32,338 nt of DNA from Candidatus Fibrimonadaceae bacterium (GCA_031281265.1 JAITFO010000071.1:1-32338), one strand, 5' to 3'; shown: positions 13,269-20,801, counted from the stretch's first letter. Numbers and translations are program-made. Notes: generated by a model not told the origin, from the letters alone.

Positions 13269-14978
13269 ATGGAAGAAGCATCTAATTTTATTCAAGATTT
13301 TATAGTTGAAGATTTGGAAAACAAGCGGTATAGCAAGGTAAATACCCGTTTCCCACCCGAACCAAATGGCTATCTGCACATCGGGCACGCAAAGAGCATC
13401 TGCATAAACTTTGGCACTGCCCTGAAATTCAAGGGGCTTTGCAACCTGCGCTTTGACGACACCAACCCCACAAAAGAAGATGTTGAATATGTGGATAGCA
13501 TAAAAGAAGATGTTAAATGGCTAGGCTTTGACTGGGAAGACAGGGAATACTATGCAAGCGATTATTACGACCTATGCTACGAATTTGCCGAACAGCTGAT
13601 TCTAGCCGATAAAGCGTATATATGCCACCTAAAGGGCGATGAAGTAAGTGAGTATAGAGGAACCCTCACAAGCCCCGGCAAAGACAGCCCTTGGCGAAAC
13701 CGCCCCAAACAGGAAAGCCTTGAGATTTTCCACAAAATGAAAGCTGGCGAAATTGAGGAAGGCGAAGCGTTTTTGCGCGCCAAGATAGACATGGCAAGCC
13801 CCAATATGAATATGCGCGACCCAGCCATTTACCGCATTAAAAAAACTGCTCACCACCGCACCGGAGATAAATGGGTTGTGTACCCTATGTACGATTATGC
13901 CCACCCCATAGGCGACTGGATAGAGGGAATAACGCACAGCATCTGCACTTTGGAATTTGAAGCCCACCGCCCTCTCTACGAGTGGACATTGAACGAAATC
14001 AAAGCCATTATGAACAGCGGCAGCTATACACCGAGCCAAAAAATGCCGGATGCTCTGCCCCGCCAAATAGAATTTGCCCGCTTGAACTTAACCTATACCG
14101 TAATGAGCAAAAGGCTTTTGAGGGAATTGGTGGAAAACAACCACGTCCTTGGCTGGGACGACCCTCGTATGCCCACAATCAGCGGGCTACGCCGCAGAGG
14201 CTACACTCCTAGCTCCATTCGCGAATTTGCAGAGCGTATAGGCGTTGCCAAAACCGATAGCGTTGTGGATATACAGCTCCTCTACTTCTGCATAAGGGAA
14301 GAACTGAATAAAAACGCGCAGAGGGCAATGGTGGTTTTAGACCCACTAAAGGTTGTGATAACAAATTGGGAAGATGGCAAAGAAGACGTTTTTGAAGCTG
14401 AAAACAATCCCGAAAATTTAGAGCAAGGGAATAGAAAAATTGTATTTGGCAAAGAGATTTACATCGAGCGGGAAGACTTTATGGAAAACCCGCCAAAAAA
14501 ATACTTCCGGCTTTCCCCAGGTGCCGAAGTGCGCTTAAAAGGTGCTTATTATATCCGCTGCGAAAAAGCCATTAAGGACTCCAATGGCAATATAGTTGAG
14601 CTGCATTGCGTTTACGACCCTGAGAGCAGAGGCGGCGAAACCCCGGATGCCCGCAAGGTAAAAGGAACCCTGCACTGGGTTAATTGCAAAACGGCTGTTG
14701 ACATTGAGGCTCGCCTTTTTGAAAATCTATTCACTTTGGAAAATCCGGTATCAATCCCAGAAGGGAAAAATTATATGGATTACGTTGATAAAAATTCCCT
14801 TATAGTAAAACACGCAAAAGCGGAACCGTTGCTCTCAAACGTTAAACCCTACGATAGGTTCCAGTTTTTGAGGCACGGCTATTTTTGCGTGGACTCCAAA
14901 GATACTCAAAAGCCTGTATTCAACCGCATAGTTGGTTTAAAGGATACTTGGGGTAAGCTCCAGGCTGCCGGAGGCTAG
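13269..14978 (+). CDS. glnS: Glutaminyl-tRNA synthetase
   Basis: 569 aa, the usual length for bacterial GlnRS. FPPEPNGYLHIGHAKS contains the class I HIGH signature (37-40). RFDDTNP (61-67) is the GlnRS/GluRS signature, with DWIEGITHSICTLEF near 216-230, and the KMSKS equivalent is VMSKR at 278-282. The C-terminal half is the beta-barrel anticodon-binding domain. It charges tRNA-Gln directly with glutamine, so the organism need not rely on the amidotransferase route for Gln. Its mRNA is possibly leaderless. The last 59 nt overlap the NYN-like gene tail to tail, which is long for convergent genes. Confidence 0.96.
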   Translation: MEEASNFIQDFIVEDLENKRYSKVNTRFPPEPNGYLHIGHAKSICINFGTALKFKGLCNLRFDDTNPTKEDVEYVDSIKEDVKWLGFDWEDREYYASDYYDLCYEFAEQLILADKAYICHLKGDEVSEYRGTLTSPGKDSPWRNRPKQESLEIFHKMKAGEIEEGEAFLRAKIDMASPNMNMRDPAIYRIKKTAHHRTGDKWVVYPMYDYAHPIGDWIEGITHSICTLEFEAHRPLYEWTLNEIKAIMNSGSYTPSQKMPDALPRQIEFARLNLTYTVMSKRLLRELVENNHVLGWDDPRMPTISGLRRRGYTPSSIREFAERIGVAKTDSVVDIQLLYFCIREELNKNAQRAMVVLDPLKVVITNWEDGKEDVFEAENNPENLEQGNRKIVFGKEIYIEREDFMENPPKKYFRLSPGAEVRLKGAYYIRCEKAIKDSNGNIVELHCVYDPESRGGETPDARKVKGTLHWVNCKTAVDIEARLFENLFTLENPVSIPEGKNYMDYVDKNSLIVKHAKAEPLLSNVKPYDRFQFLRHGYFCVDSKDTQKPVFNRIVGLKDTWGKLQAAGG

Positions 14979-15603
14979 AGGACTTTTCAAACATTATATC
15001 CGCAAGCGGGTATTTTCTGTCCGGCAAGTTGAGCATTCTCTCCAGCGGGCAATAGATGCTTGCGTATTTTATCAAGGCTCTGTCGGTTTTCCAGCGGCTG
15101 TCTTTGCCTGCTGAATTTTTGCAAGAGGAATTCCAGCCTATCAACAAGCTCGGAATGTTGCACTGCTTGGCTTGCTGCAAAATGCTGGCGTATTGGCCTT
15201 GAGTTGAAAACAGGACAAAAATATCGAATTTCCTGAGCTCGTTTGCCACCACCCAGTCCGCAAACATGCCCTCATTGGGTTTGGGCTTTGCCATATTTGC
15301 CGTTTGTGCGTAATGAACGGCATAGCCGGAGTTGGTTAATTTTTTTTCAAACCTCAAAATAGCCTCTTTAACATCGCTTTTGTAAGAGGTTCTTTGCGGA
15401 TTTTCGCATGGCTGGTAGAAATGCTTTTCGATTTTTAAATGCTCAAAATCGCTTTTCCATTCAAGCCTGCGTTCTATCTCGTAGCGTAAATACGCTTCCA
15501 TAGCGGCCACGCTCAATCTGGAATGCCTATTGTGCTCATGTTTGTAAAAGTCGCTCACGCGCTTAAACGAAAACCCGTCTATGCAGAAATATGCTTTTTT
15601 CAC
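14920..15603 (-). CDS. NYN/PIN-like domain protein with altered active site
   Basis: 227 aa. It starts with YFCIDGFSF (D9), the first Asp of the NYN nuclease fold. DWVVANELRKFDIFVLFSTQGQYASIL (from D116) followed by QAKQCNIPSLLIGW matches the core strand-helix pattern of LabA-like NYN proteins. In the family this reads SGDxDF; here it is STQGQY (133-138), so two usual metal-binding Asp residues are replaced by Gln. It may therefore be an inactive RNA-binding paralogue or use a shifted site. Residues after 190 run into the glnS antisense overlap and may be a poorly conserved tail. It is the last host-like gene before the repeat-flanked element. Confidence 0.7.
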   Translation of the reverse strand: MKKAYFCIDGFSFKRVSDFYKHEHNRHSRLSVAAMEAYLRYEIERRLEWKSDFEHLKIEKHFYQPCENPQRTSYKSDVKEAILRFEKKLTNSGYAVHYAQTANMAKPKPNEGMFADWVVANELRKFDIFVLFSTQGQYASILQQAKQCNIPSLLIGWNSSCKNSAGKDSRWKTDRALIKYASIYCPLERMLNLPDRKYPLADIMFEKSSSLRQPGAYPKYPLNQLCG

Positions 15604-15708
15604 AGCTACCTCACGTCTATGTTTTTACCTTAGACGCTTGTCAGCGGAAAAAAAGTTCAGCTACCTCAATTTTGCAAACAGTTGTTGACGTTTTTCTCTT
15701 GAAAACAG

Positions 15709-15862
15709 AAAAAAATACATAATTCCGATAGTTTAGGCATTTATAGACTAGGTAGGCATAGACTACACATAACATAGTAAAAGACTTTATTTTATTTGGC
15801 TTGACGGGCTTTTGAAAATATAAAAAAATACATAATTCCGATAATTTAGGCATTTATAGACT
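15709..15862. repeat. Two direct copies of a 41-bp sequence
   Basis: Positions 15709-15749 and 15822-15862 match except for one base. The core is ATACATAATTCCGATA and TTTAGGCATTTATAGACT. They are 113 bp apart. Each is preceded by TTGACG and a run of A. The rest of 15604-15920 is A/T-rich noncoding DNA with no supported gene. Confidence 0.8.
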
Positions 15863-15920
15863 GAATACACATACACACTCTAAAAAATATTATAAAATAA
15901 GCCTTTTTTGTGGCTAAAAT

Positions 15921-16371
15921 ATTCCAAGCGGTTCTAACTGGCAAAGCACACCGAGCAAACAGACAAACCCTCAAAGATGTTTAATCGCTTTTGATGTAGT
16001 TCCAGACCGAGCCAAAAGCGGCAAACCCTCAAACACTCCAAGCGGCTCTAACTGGCAAAGCACACCAAGCCAAAAGCGGCAAAGGCTCAAACATTCCAAG
16101 CGGCTCTAACTGGCAAAAGCACACCAAGCAAACAGACAAACCCTCAAAGATGTTTAATCGCTTTTGATGTAGTTCCAGACTTTTAACAATCGTTTCCGCG
16201 CTGCGAGCCAAAAACGGCAAACCCTCAAACACTCCAAGCGGCTCTAACTGGCAAAGCCACCGAGCAAACAGACAAACCCTAAAACATTCCAAGCGGCTCT
16301 AACTGGCAAAAGCCACCGAGCCAAAAGCGGCAAACCCTCAAACACTCCGTTTCACTTTTTGGACTGGCAAA
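15921..16371. repeat. Composite tandem repeat block A
   Basis: Five occurrences of CCAAGCGGYTCTAACTGGCA (starts 15924, 16038, 16096, 16234, 16289). Spacings alternate between short (55-58 bp) and long (114-138 bp). Short units continue with GCCAAAAGCGGCAAA and CTCAAACA. Long units insert an AACAGACAAACCCTCAAAG / GTTTAATCGCTTTTGATG / CAATCGTTTCC segment. The same family forms blocks B and C. Open frames across it on the minus strand are by-products of the repeat. Confidence 0.88.
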
Positions 16372-16397
16372 CCCGCTAAAAAAAATGCAAACCCATA

Positions 16398-16478
16398 AAT
16401 ACTAAATAAGCCGCTTTTGTTCGTTTTAAGAAAAATCTTTTATATGCGTTTTCTTTTTGGAGTTTTTTTATCTATACT
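16398..16478 (+). promoter_or_regulatory. Conserved element promoter P1
   Basis: -35 TTTCTT (16450-16455), 17-nt spacer, -10 TATACT (16473-16478), preceded by a conserved block ATACTAAATAAGCCG ... GTTCGTTTTAAGAAAAATCT. The same roughly 81-bp block occurs at 17567-17648 and, on the minus strand, at 28614-28533. The -10 box ends 7 nt before an ATG at 16486. Confidence 0.8.
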
Positions 16479-16485
16479 TGCTTTT

Positions 16486-16647
16486 ATGAAAGAAATTTTA
16501 GAAAAATTTAGCGTGTGTGGTTTTTTTACGCTTTTTTGTAGAAAAAAAATCAAGCATTTAAAGCGAAAAACCTCAAAAAAATGTAGTTTTTTGGCTTTTT
16601 TTTGCTTTTTTATCACCCCCCCCCCTCTATACGTTAGTAATAATTAA
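16486..16647 (+). CDS. Small leaderless ORF with poly-C tract, 53 aa
   Basis: It starts 7 nt after the P1 -10 box, without a Shine-Dalgarno. The first residues are MKEILEKFSVCGFF. It is Lys- and Phe-rich with a hydrophobic C-terminal segment (CSFLAFFCFFITPPP). A run of ten C (16616-16625) lies in frame and encodes the Pro run. A one-base slip would change the last residues. No homologue is recognised. Composition is close to the A/T-rich intergenic style, so its coding status is uncertain, but its position relative to P1 is suggestive. Confidence 0.4.
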   Translation: MKEILEKFSVCGFFTLFCRKKIKHLKRKTSKKCSFLAFFCFFITPPPLYVSNN

Positions 16648-16686
16648 ATAATAATAATAAAAGAAATCAGCAACCAGAGGTAAAAA

Positions 16687-17547
16687 ATGACCAAAACGGA
16701 ACAAATGCAAATCTACAGAAAAAAAATTTCTGTCACGCTAGGAAAAAGAATCTTTAGCATAAAAGGCACAGAATTAGCAATGATAAATAAAATTTTATCA
16801 TTCACTAGTGCGGAGCAAATGCAAAATATTCTTAAAGATACAAACCCTATAATGCTGGAAGGCGTTTTAAATATAATCGCTTCTGAAGATGATAGCGGCA
16901 ACCTTGAAAAAGAACGGAAGCAAAAACAAAAAGTAGCGGTCTTTTTAAATGACAAAAGTTTTTATATTAAAGGTGAGGGCTTGACAAAGATAAATAAAAT
17001 TTTATCCTTAGAAAAAAATAGCATAAAAATAGAAAAAGCATTATTGGGGAATAATCCTATCATATTGCGAGGAACTTTAAAAATGGTTTTCTATCCAAAC
17101 TCAAAAGAAATGGCATCTAATCAGACCATTAAAATCCCAAAAAATGAATGGGTTAAACAATGCTACGCAAATAAAAAAGAGGCTGAAAAATTTTGGGCTT
17201 TGATACCGAAAGAAATTAGAGACCGCTCTACTTTAAAAAAGTTTGAAGCAAGTTTCACTAGTTTAAAAGTTTATAGCCAAATGATAGACGAACTATGGTT
17301 ATTTTATGCCATAGTGAAAAAAATAACTGATGAAACCCCAAATAAAAATTTTTATTTGGCGCATGATTTTTTAAAAAATAAACCGTGGGAAGGTTTAAGC
17401 GTAAATGAAATCCAATCCCTAAACAGACAAAAAACTGATTATGAAAAAATTGTACAAAAAAGGCTAGGGGAATACTATCAAAAGAGACAACAAATAAACA
17501 ACGGAAATGATAACGGGCTTTCTGATGGATTTTTTCCGAACCTATGA
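16687..17547 (+). CDS. Hypothetical element protein with two tandem ~53-aa repeats
   Basis: 286 aa, ATG preceded by AGAGG. Residues 14-66 and 83-135 are two copies of one unit: a beta strand (ISVTLGKRIFSIKG / VAVFLNDKSFYIKG), the shared INKILS helix, then NPIMLEG.L / NPIILRG.L. The C-terminal half (150-275) is helical, Lys-rich and polar. No family recognised and no membrane or signal sequence. It lies downstream of P1 and upstream of P2, so it is probably the main P1 product. Repeat units of this kind suggest a binding scaffold; no function is assigned. Confidence 0.75.
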   Translation: MTKTEQMQIYRKKISVTLGKRIFSIKGTELAMINKILSFTSAEQMQNILKDTNPIMLEGVLNIIASEDDSGNLEKERKQKQKVAVFLNDKSFYIKGEGLTKINKILSLEKNSIKIEKALLGNNPIILRGTLKMVFYPNSKEMASNQTIKIPKNEWVKQCYANKKEAEKFWALIPKEIRDRSTLKKFEASFTSLKVYSQMIDELWLFYAIVKKITDETPNKNFYLAHDFLKNKPWEGLSVNEIQSLNRQKTDYEKIVQKRLGEYYQKRQQINNGNDNGLSDGFFPNL

Positions 17548-17566
17548 AAAAAAAAGTGAACTAGTA

Positions 17567-17648
17567 GATACTAAATAGGTTCGTTTGTTCCGCTTTTAGA
17601 AAAAATCTTTTATGTGTATTTGCTTTTTTGCGGTTTTTTGTCTATACT
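17567..17648 (+). promoter_or_regulatory. Conserved element promoter P2
   Basis: -35 TTGCTT, 17-nt spacer, -10 TATACT (17643-17648), with the same upstream block (GATACTAAATAGG, CTTTTAGAAAAAATCTTTTA) as P1 and P3. The next ATG lies only 6 nt after the -10 box. Confidence 0.82.
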
Positions 17649-17654
17649 ACTATA

Positions 17655-17684
17655 ATGACATTAAAAATGGAGTTTGAACAATGA
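17655..17684 (+). CDS. Nine-codon leaderless leader peptide (MTLKMEFEQ)
   Basis: ATG 6 nt after the P2 -10 box, nine codons, then TGA overlapping the ATG of the 17681 gene as ATGA. This layout predicts that ribosomes begin on a leaderless mini-ORF and reinitiate on the real gene. AATGGAG inside the mini-ORF also serves as Shine-Dalgarno for 17681. Inferred from spacing only. Confidence 0.45.
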   Translation: MTLKMEFEQ

Positions 17685-18058
17685 ATATAAAAATTAAAGT
17701 AGATTTGGAATTTTTGAGAAAACATATTCCCTCTAATGAGTTTTCTACGCTATTGAAAAATTACTTTATTGATGATGAGGAATATAGTCAATATATAAAT
17801 TTGGAATTTTTGAAAAAATATATTCCCGTTGAGGAACTATGTACGATATTAGAAAATTGCGTTACTATTGTTCGTGGTGGATTTGAAAATAAGTTAATTC
17901 CAGTTAAAATAGATTTAGACATTTTAAAAAAATATATTCCTGCTAAAGAACTTTGCCCGATATTAGAAAGCTGCCTTATTTATCGTGCCAAACGCGCTAA
18001 AGCACAAAAAGACTTTCGGCAAAAAAAAGAGGTAAGAAGAGGTAAGCAATGCTATTAA
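17681..18058 (+). CDS. Hypothetical protein with three tandem repeats, 125 aa
   Basis: Three copies of a 24-residue motif at about 5-28, 37-60 and 75-98, with consensus IDLEFLKKYIPxEELCxILENC. They are spaced by 32-38 residues. The tail is very basic (YRAKRAKAQKDFRQKKEVRRGK). The spaced Cys at repeat ends (C60, C98) are not a zinc pattern by themselves. No family recognised. GGAG lies 8 nt upstream within the leader peptide. The last 10 nt overlap the 18049 gene. First full gene of the P2 operon that runs into terminase. Confidence 0.7.
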   Translation: MNIKIKVDLEFLRKHIPSNEFSTLLKNYFIDDEEYSQYINLEFLKKYIPVEELCTILENCVTIVRGGFENKLIPVKIDLDILKKYIPAKELCPILESCLIYRAKRAKAQKDFRQKKEVRRGKQCY

Positions 18059-19002
18059 ATACTAATGATATAGAAAAAATACCTGCGGAAACTATGAATA
18101 AAACTATTGAACTAGTTTTATCTTATTCGGATATTCTGCTAACCGATTATTTTAATTATTTCGGTTCTGATGAATACTACATAAATGAAAAAGAGTTTAT
18201 GGAGTTAATAGGTTTAAGCACTACTAAATTTTACGAATTGAAAAAACAAGGCTGCTTTAAAAAAGCAATGTACGTCCATGACGGTATATTAAAGTATCAT
18301 AAATACTTTGATGTATTTACAAATAAAATAGAACTACCAGAACTAATAACGAATATAAAAAATGAAAAAATCCCTGCGGAAATTATGAAAATACTTTTAC
18401 CATTTTTAGATAATTTGTTTATTAAAACTATTAAAATGGCTTTTTCCCTTTTCGATAATCTACTAATTGAGCATTTAAACAATGCAAAGTATTTAGACGA
18501 ATACTACATAACTGAAAAAGAGTTTATGGAGTTAATAGGTTTAAACCATACTGCATTTTACCGAATGAAAAAACTTGGCCGCTTTGAAAAAGCAATGCAC
18601 CCCGCAAGTCGTGGCCGTTTAGGTGTAAAGTATCATAAATACTTTAATAGACTTACAAATAAAATAGAATTGCCAAATTTACTAAAAGAGGATATAAAAA
18701 TGAAAAAAATCCCTGAAGAAATTATGAAAATATTTTTACCATTTTTTGATAATTTGTTTAATCATGTTTATAAATTGACTAGAGACGAATACTACATAAC
18801 TGAAAAAGAGTTTACGAAGTTAATAGGTTTGAAAAAAACTAGATTTAGCGAATTGAAAAAACAAGGCAAATTTAAAAATATAATACGGCTAACAAAAAGC
18901 GGTCGCCGTGTAAAGTATCATAAATACTTTAATTTATTAACGGGGAAAATAGAATTACCTGGACTAGATAGACCGCCTATAGAACGGCAAACAGGAAAAT
19001 AA
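18049..19002 (+). CDS. Three-copy HTH-repeat protein
   Basis: 317 aa, consisting of three tandem units starting near residues 41, 150 and 246. Each unit reads DEYYITEKEFMELIGL, then a turn (STTKF, NHTAF, KKTRF), a recognition-type helix (YELKKQG, YRMKKLG, SELKKQG), a basic wing, and a closing KYHKYFN-x-LTNKIELP. The pattern (xxEKEFxxLIGLxxTxFYxLKKQGxF) is that of excisionase/MerR-type helix-turn-helix domains that read DNA. Linkers are helical (IPAEIMKILLPFLDNL). AGAGG precedes the ATG. Unit 2 shares 172 bp with only three mismatches with unit 1 of the next gene (18500-18671 against 19096-19267), so duplication is recent. DNA binding is inferred from the fold pattern only. Confidence 0.75.
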   Translation: MLLNTNDIEKIPAETMNKTIELVLSYSDILLTDYFNYFGSDEYYINEKEFMELIGLSTTKFYELKKQGCFKKAMYVHDGILKYHKYFDVFTNKIELPELITNIKNEKIPAEIMKILLPFLDNLFIKTIKMAFSLFDNLLIEHLNNAKYLDEYYITEKEFMELIGLNHTAFYRMKKLGRFEKAMHPASRGRLGVKYHKYFNRLTNKIELPNLLKEDIKMKKIPEEIMKIFLPFFDNLFNHVYKLTRDEYYITEKEFTKLIGLKKTRFSELKKQGKFKNIIRLTKSGRRVKYHKYFNLLTGKIELPGLDRPPIERQTGK

Positions 19003-19019
19003 AAAAAGAGAGGTAAACA

Positions 19020-19634
19020 ATGCTAACAAATGAGGTTTTATCGCTTTTGGATAATCTGCTAACCGAGCATTTTAACAATGCAAAGTATTCCGATAAATAC
19101 TACATAACTGAAAAAGAGTTTATGGAGTTAATAGGTTTAAACCATACTGCATTTTACCGAATGAAAAAACTTGGCCGCTTTGAAAAAGCAATGCACCCCG
19201 CAACCCGTGGCGGTTTAGGTGTAAAGTATCATAAATACTTTAATAGACTTACAAATAAAATAGAATTACCTGAAGGATTAAGAACGGATATAAAAAATTA
19301 TGAAATCCCTGTAGAGCATAGGAAAATATTTTTATCATTTTTGGATAATCTGCTAACCGAGCATTTTAATAATTTGATTAAAGAGGATTACTATGTAAAA
19401 GAAAAAGAGTTTTTTAAGTTATTATGTATGGGAAAAACTAAATTTTACAAACTGAAAAAACAAGGCAAATTTAAAAGGGCAATGCTGCTAACAAAAACGA
19501 GTAAACGCATAATGTATCATAAATACTTTAATATGTTCACAAACAAAATAGAATTGCCTGGACTAGATAGACTGCCTATAGAGCAACCTAAACGGCAAAC
19601 AAGTAAAACACTTCAGGAGGATATATGCCAATAA
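19020..19634 (+). CDS. Two-copy HTH-repeat protein, paralogue of the 18049 gene
   Basis: 204 aa with two units of the same HTH repeat, starting near residues 25 and 123. Unit 1 is nearly identical to unit 2 of the upstream gene (AFYRMKKLGRFEKAMHPA). Unit 2 is diverged (YYVKEKEFFKLLCMGKTKF). It closes with GLDRLPIEQP, matching the GLDRPPIERQ end of the upstream paralogue, so both share a C-terminal tag. Starts 17 nt after the upstream stop with GAGAGG. Its end overlaps the next gene by 10 nt. Function is unknown; a modular sequence-specific DNA-binding protein is the simplest reading. Confidence 0.75.
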   Translation: MLTNEVLSLLDNLLTEHFNNAKYSDKYYITEKEFMELIGLNHTAFYRMKKLGRFEKAMHPATRGGLGVKYHKYFNRLTNKIELPEGLRTDIKNYEIPVEHRKIFLSFLDNLLTEHFNNLIKEDYYVKEKEFFKLLCMGKTKFYKLKKQGKFKRAMLLTKTSKRIMYHKYFNMFTNKIELPGLDRLPIEQPKRQTSKTLQEDICQ

Positions 19635-20188
19635 AAGGAGACATAAAAAAAGATTTTCAGAAAATGCGGGATATGGTAAAAAATTCCGTTAATCTTTCCG
19701 CACGTTTTCTTGTTGAGAAAGGTCTAGAGCAAATTAGGCAGGACTCTATAATAATAAACAAATTTTCATCACCGACCGTAATCCCCTACACAACAAAGAA
19801 AGGTAAAAAGAAATTGCGTTACCTAGAAACATCGGAAATGAATCGGTCTTCAAAAGACCGTTTATCCAAAAACGGCAAATTTACTATAAAAGGTAAGAAG
19901 GTATTTAATAGTAAAAAATTTGTTGACCGTCTAGGTAATTTGCTCAAAGCATTTACACCCGTTGGTACTTGGATAGGCAATAGACTAAACACGATGGGAG
20001 ATAGTCAAATAGAAATACAACCCACTAACGAAGGTTGCAAGGCAGTATTAAAATTCACAGGAGAACCAGAGCGAGCATTAAACCACCCTAAAGGTCGCAG
20101 ACCTTTTGAGCCTTTTAAAAAAGTCACGAATTTGTGGAACTCATTTTTAAAAAAAGAATTGGACAAAGTAGCAAGGGAGTTTAAATGA
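19625..20188 (+). CDS. Phage-type hypothetical protein, 187 aa
   Basis: A strong AGGAGG precedes the ATG. Basic 187-aa protein: a helical N-terminus (MRDMVKNSVNLSARFLVEKGLEQ), a Lys-rich middle, then GNRLNTMGDSQIEI and a C-terminal PKGRRPFEPFKKVTNLWNSF helix. The end pattern (Gly-Arg-Arg-Pro-Phe then a helix) recalls neck/tail-completion proteins of the HK97 gp10 or virion-morphogenesis type, which act at the head-tail joint. That match is weak. If correct, it is the only structural protein in the window. The stop overlaps the HAD gene as ATGA. Confidence 0.6.
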   Translation: MPIKGDIKKDFQKMRDMVKNSVNLSARFLVEKGLEQIRQDSIIINKFSSPTVIPYTTKKGKKKLRYLETSEMNRSSKDRLSKNGKFTIKGKKVFNSKKFVDRLGNLLKAFTPVGTWIGNRLNTMGDSQIEIQPTNEGCKAVLKFTGEPERALNHPKGRRPFEPFKKVTNLWNSFLKKELDKVAREFK

Positions 20189-20643
20189 AAACTTATTTAT
20201 TGCTAGATGCTGACGGTGTGCTTTTTGACTTTATAGGCACAATGAAAAAATATTTCGGCATAGAGCTAAAGCCAAACGAGTTCGCTAACTTTCAATGGGG
20301 AAAAAACGGATACCCTACTGCTGAAGAATTTTACGCCGTGGTAGAGCCACAGCCGTGGATGTGGAAGTTATTAAAATGCTTTGGCACAAACTTAGATTTT
20401 AAGATATTGACAACGAGCCACGCGGAATTAAAACAAAAAACATTCAAAGAAAGATTTGGTTTAGATTTAATAGTTATACAGTCATTCAATAAAGAAAATT
20501 TCTGCTTAAATCCAATCTCTACTTTAATAGATGATAACAATAAATATTGCAAAGCGTGGAAAGAAAAAGGCGGGCTATCTTACTGGTTCGATTTAGCAGA
20601 AAAAAAACCTTTTGAAAATTTTCTTTCATGGTGGGAGTTATGA
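20185..20643 (+). CDS. HAD-family phosphatase, 5'(3')-deoxyribonucleotidase-like
   Basis: 152 aa. HAD motif I is LLLDADGVLFDF with D8 and D10, motif II ILTTSH, and the acidic motif IV LIDDNNKYC followed by AWKEKGG. The cap is small, and the layout matches phage-encoded 5' nucleotidases and NT5C-like enzymes that dephosphorylate deoxynucleoside monophosphates in the cytoplasm. Such enzymes may adjust nucleotide pools during phage replication. Translationally coupled on both sides: its start overlaps the preceding stop by 4 nt, and a small ORF begins in its own stop codon. Substrate is not determinable from sequence. Confidence 0.82.
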   Translation: MKTYLLLDADGVLFDFIGTMKKYFGIELKPNEFANFQWGKNGYPTAEEFYAVVEPQPWMWKLLKCFGTNLDFKILTTSHAELKQKTFKERFGLDLIVIQSFNKENFCLNPISTLIDDNNKYCKAWKEKGGLSYWFDLAEKKPFENFLSWWEL

Positions 20644-20801
20644 TTTTTGTTCCGTCTAAACAGCCTAAACAGCAAAGAAATGAACATAATGGGTTAAATG
20701 TAATAGGTTCTGTCCCCCCCCCCCCCCCCTTTGCCGCGCGGGGGTTCGAGGGCGCGATTTTTGACCCCCCTCACAAAAAAAACGCTAGTGAACTATGCTA
20801 A
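20640..20801 (+). CDS. Small coupled ORF interrupted by a 16-C tract, 53 aa
   Basis: The ATG overlaps the HAD stop (ATGA). The frame encodes MIFVPSKQPKQQRNEHNG, then a C run of 16 bases (20714-20729) giving five Pro, then a strikingly G/C-rich stretch (GCCGCGCGGGGG) reading FAARGFEGAIFDPP, and a stop at 20799. One extra or missing C changes the frame: +1 reading continues to about 20823, the other frame stops at 20762. A further 29-codon frame starts at 20795 (MLTLKIRHDKG). The product is unknown. It may be real and length-variable, or the tract may be regulatory. Confidence 0.35.
   Translation: MIFVPSKQPKQQRNEHNGLNVIGSVPPPPPFAARGFEGAIFDPPHKKNASELC

Noticed and set aside
15641-15853. 70-aa minus-strand frame
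   Set aside because: It is produced by the two 41-bp direct repeats being read in frame; there is no ribosome site or recognisable product.
16029-16292. Open frame of 87 aa on the minus strand in repeat block A, with similar frames at 31828-32016 and 32038-32256
   Set aside because: The frames follow the tandem repeat, differ in where they start and stop, lack ribosome sites, and change frame when unit length varies.
15921-16371. Repeat blocks as a CRISPR array
   Set aside because: The sequences between the repeated cores are themselves repeated, unit lengths vary from 55 to 138 bp, there is no palindromic repeat of constant length and no cas gene.
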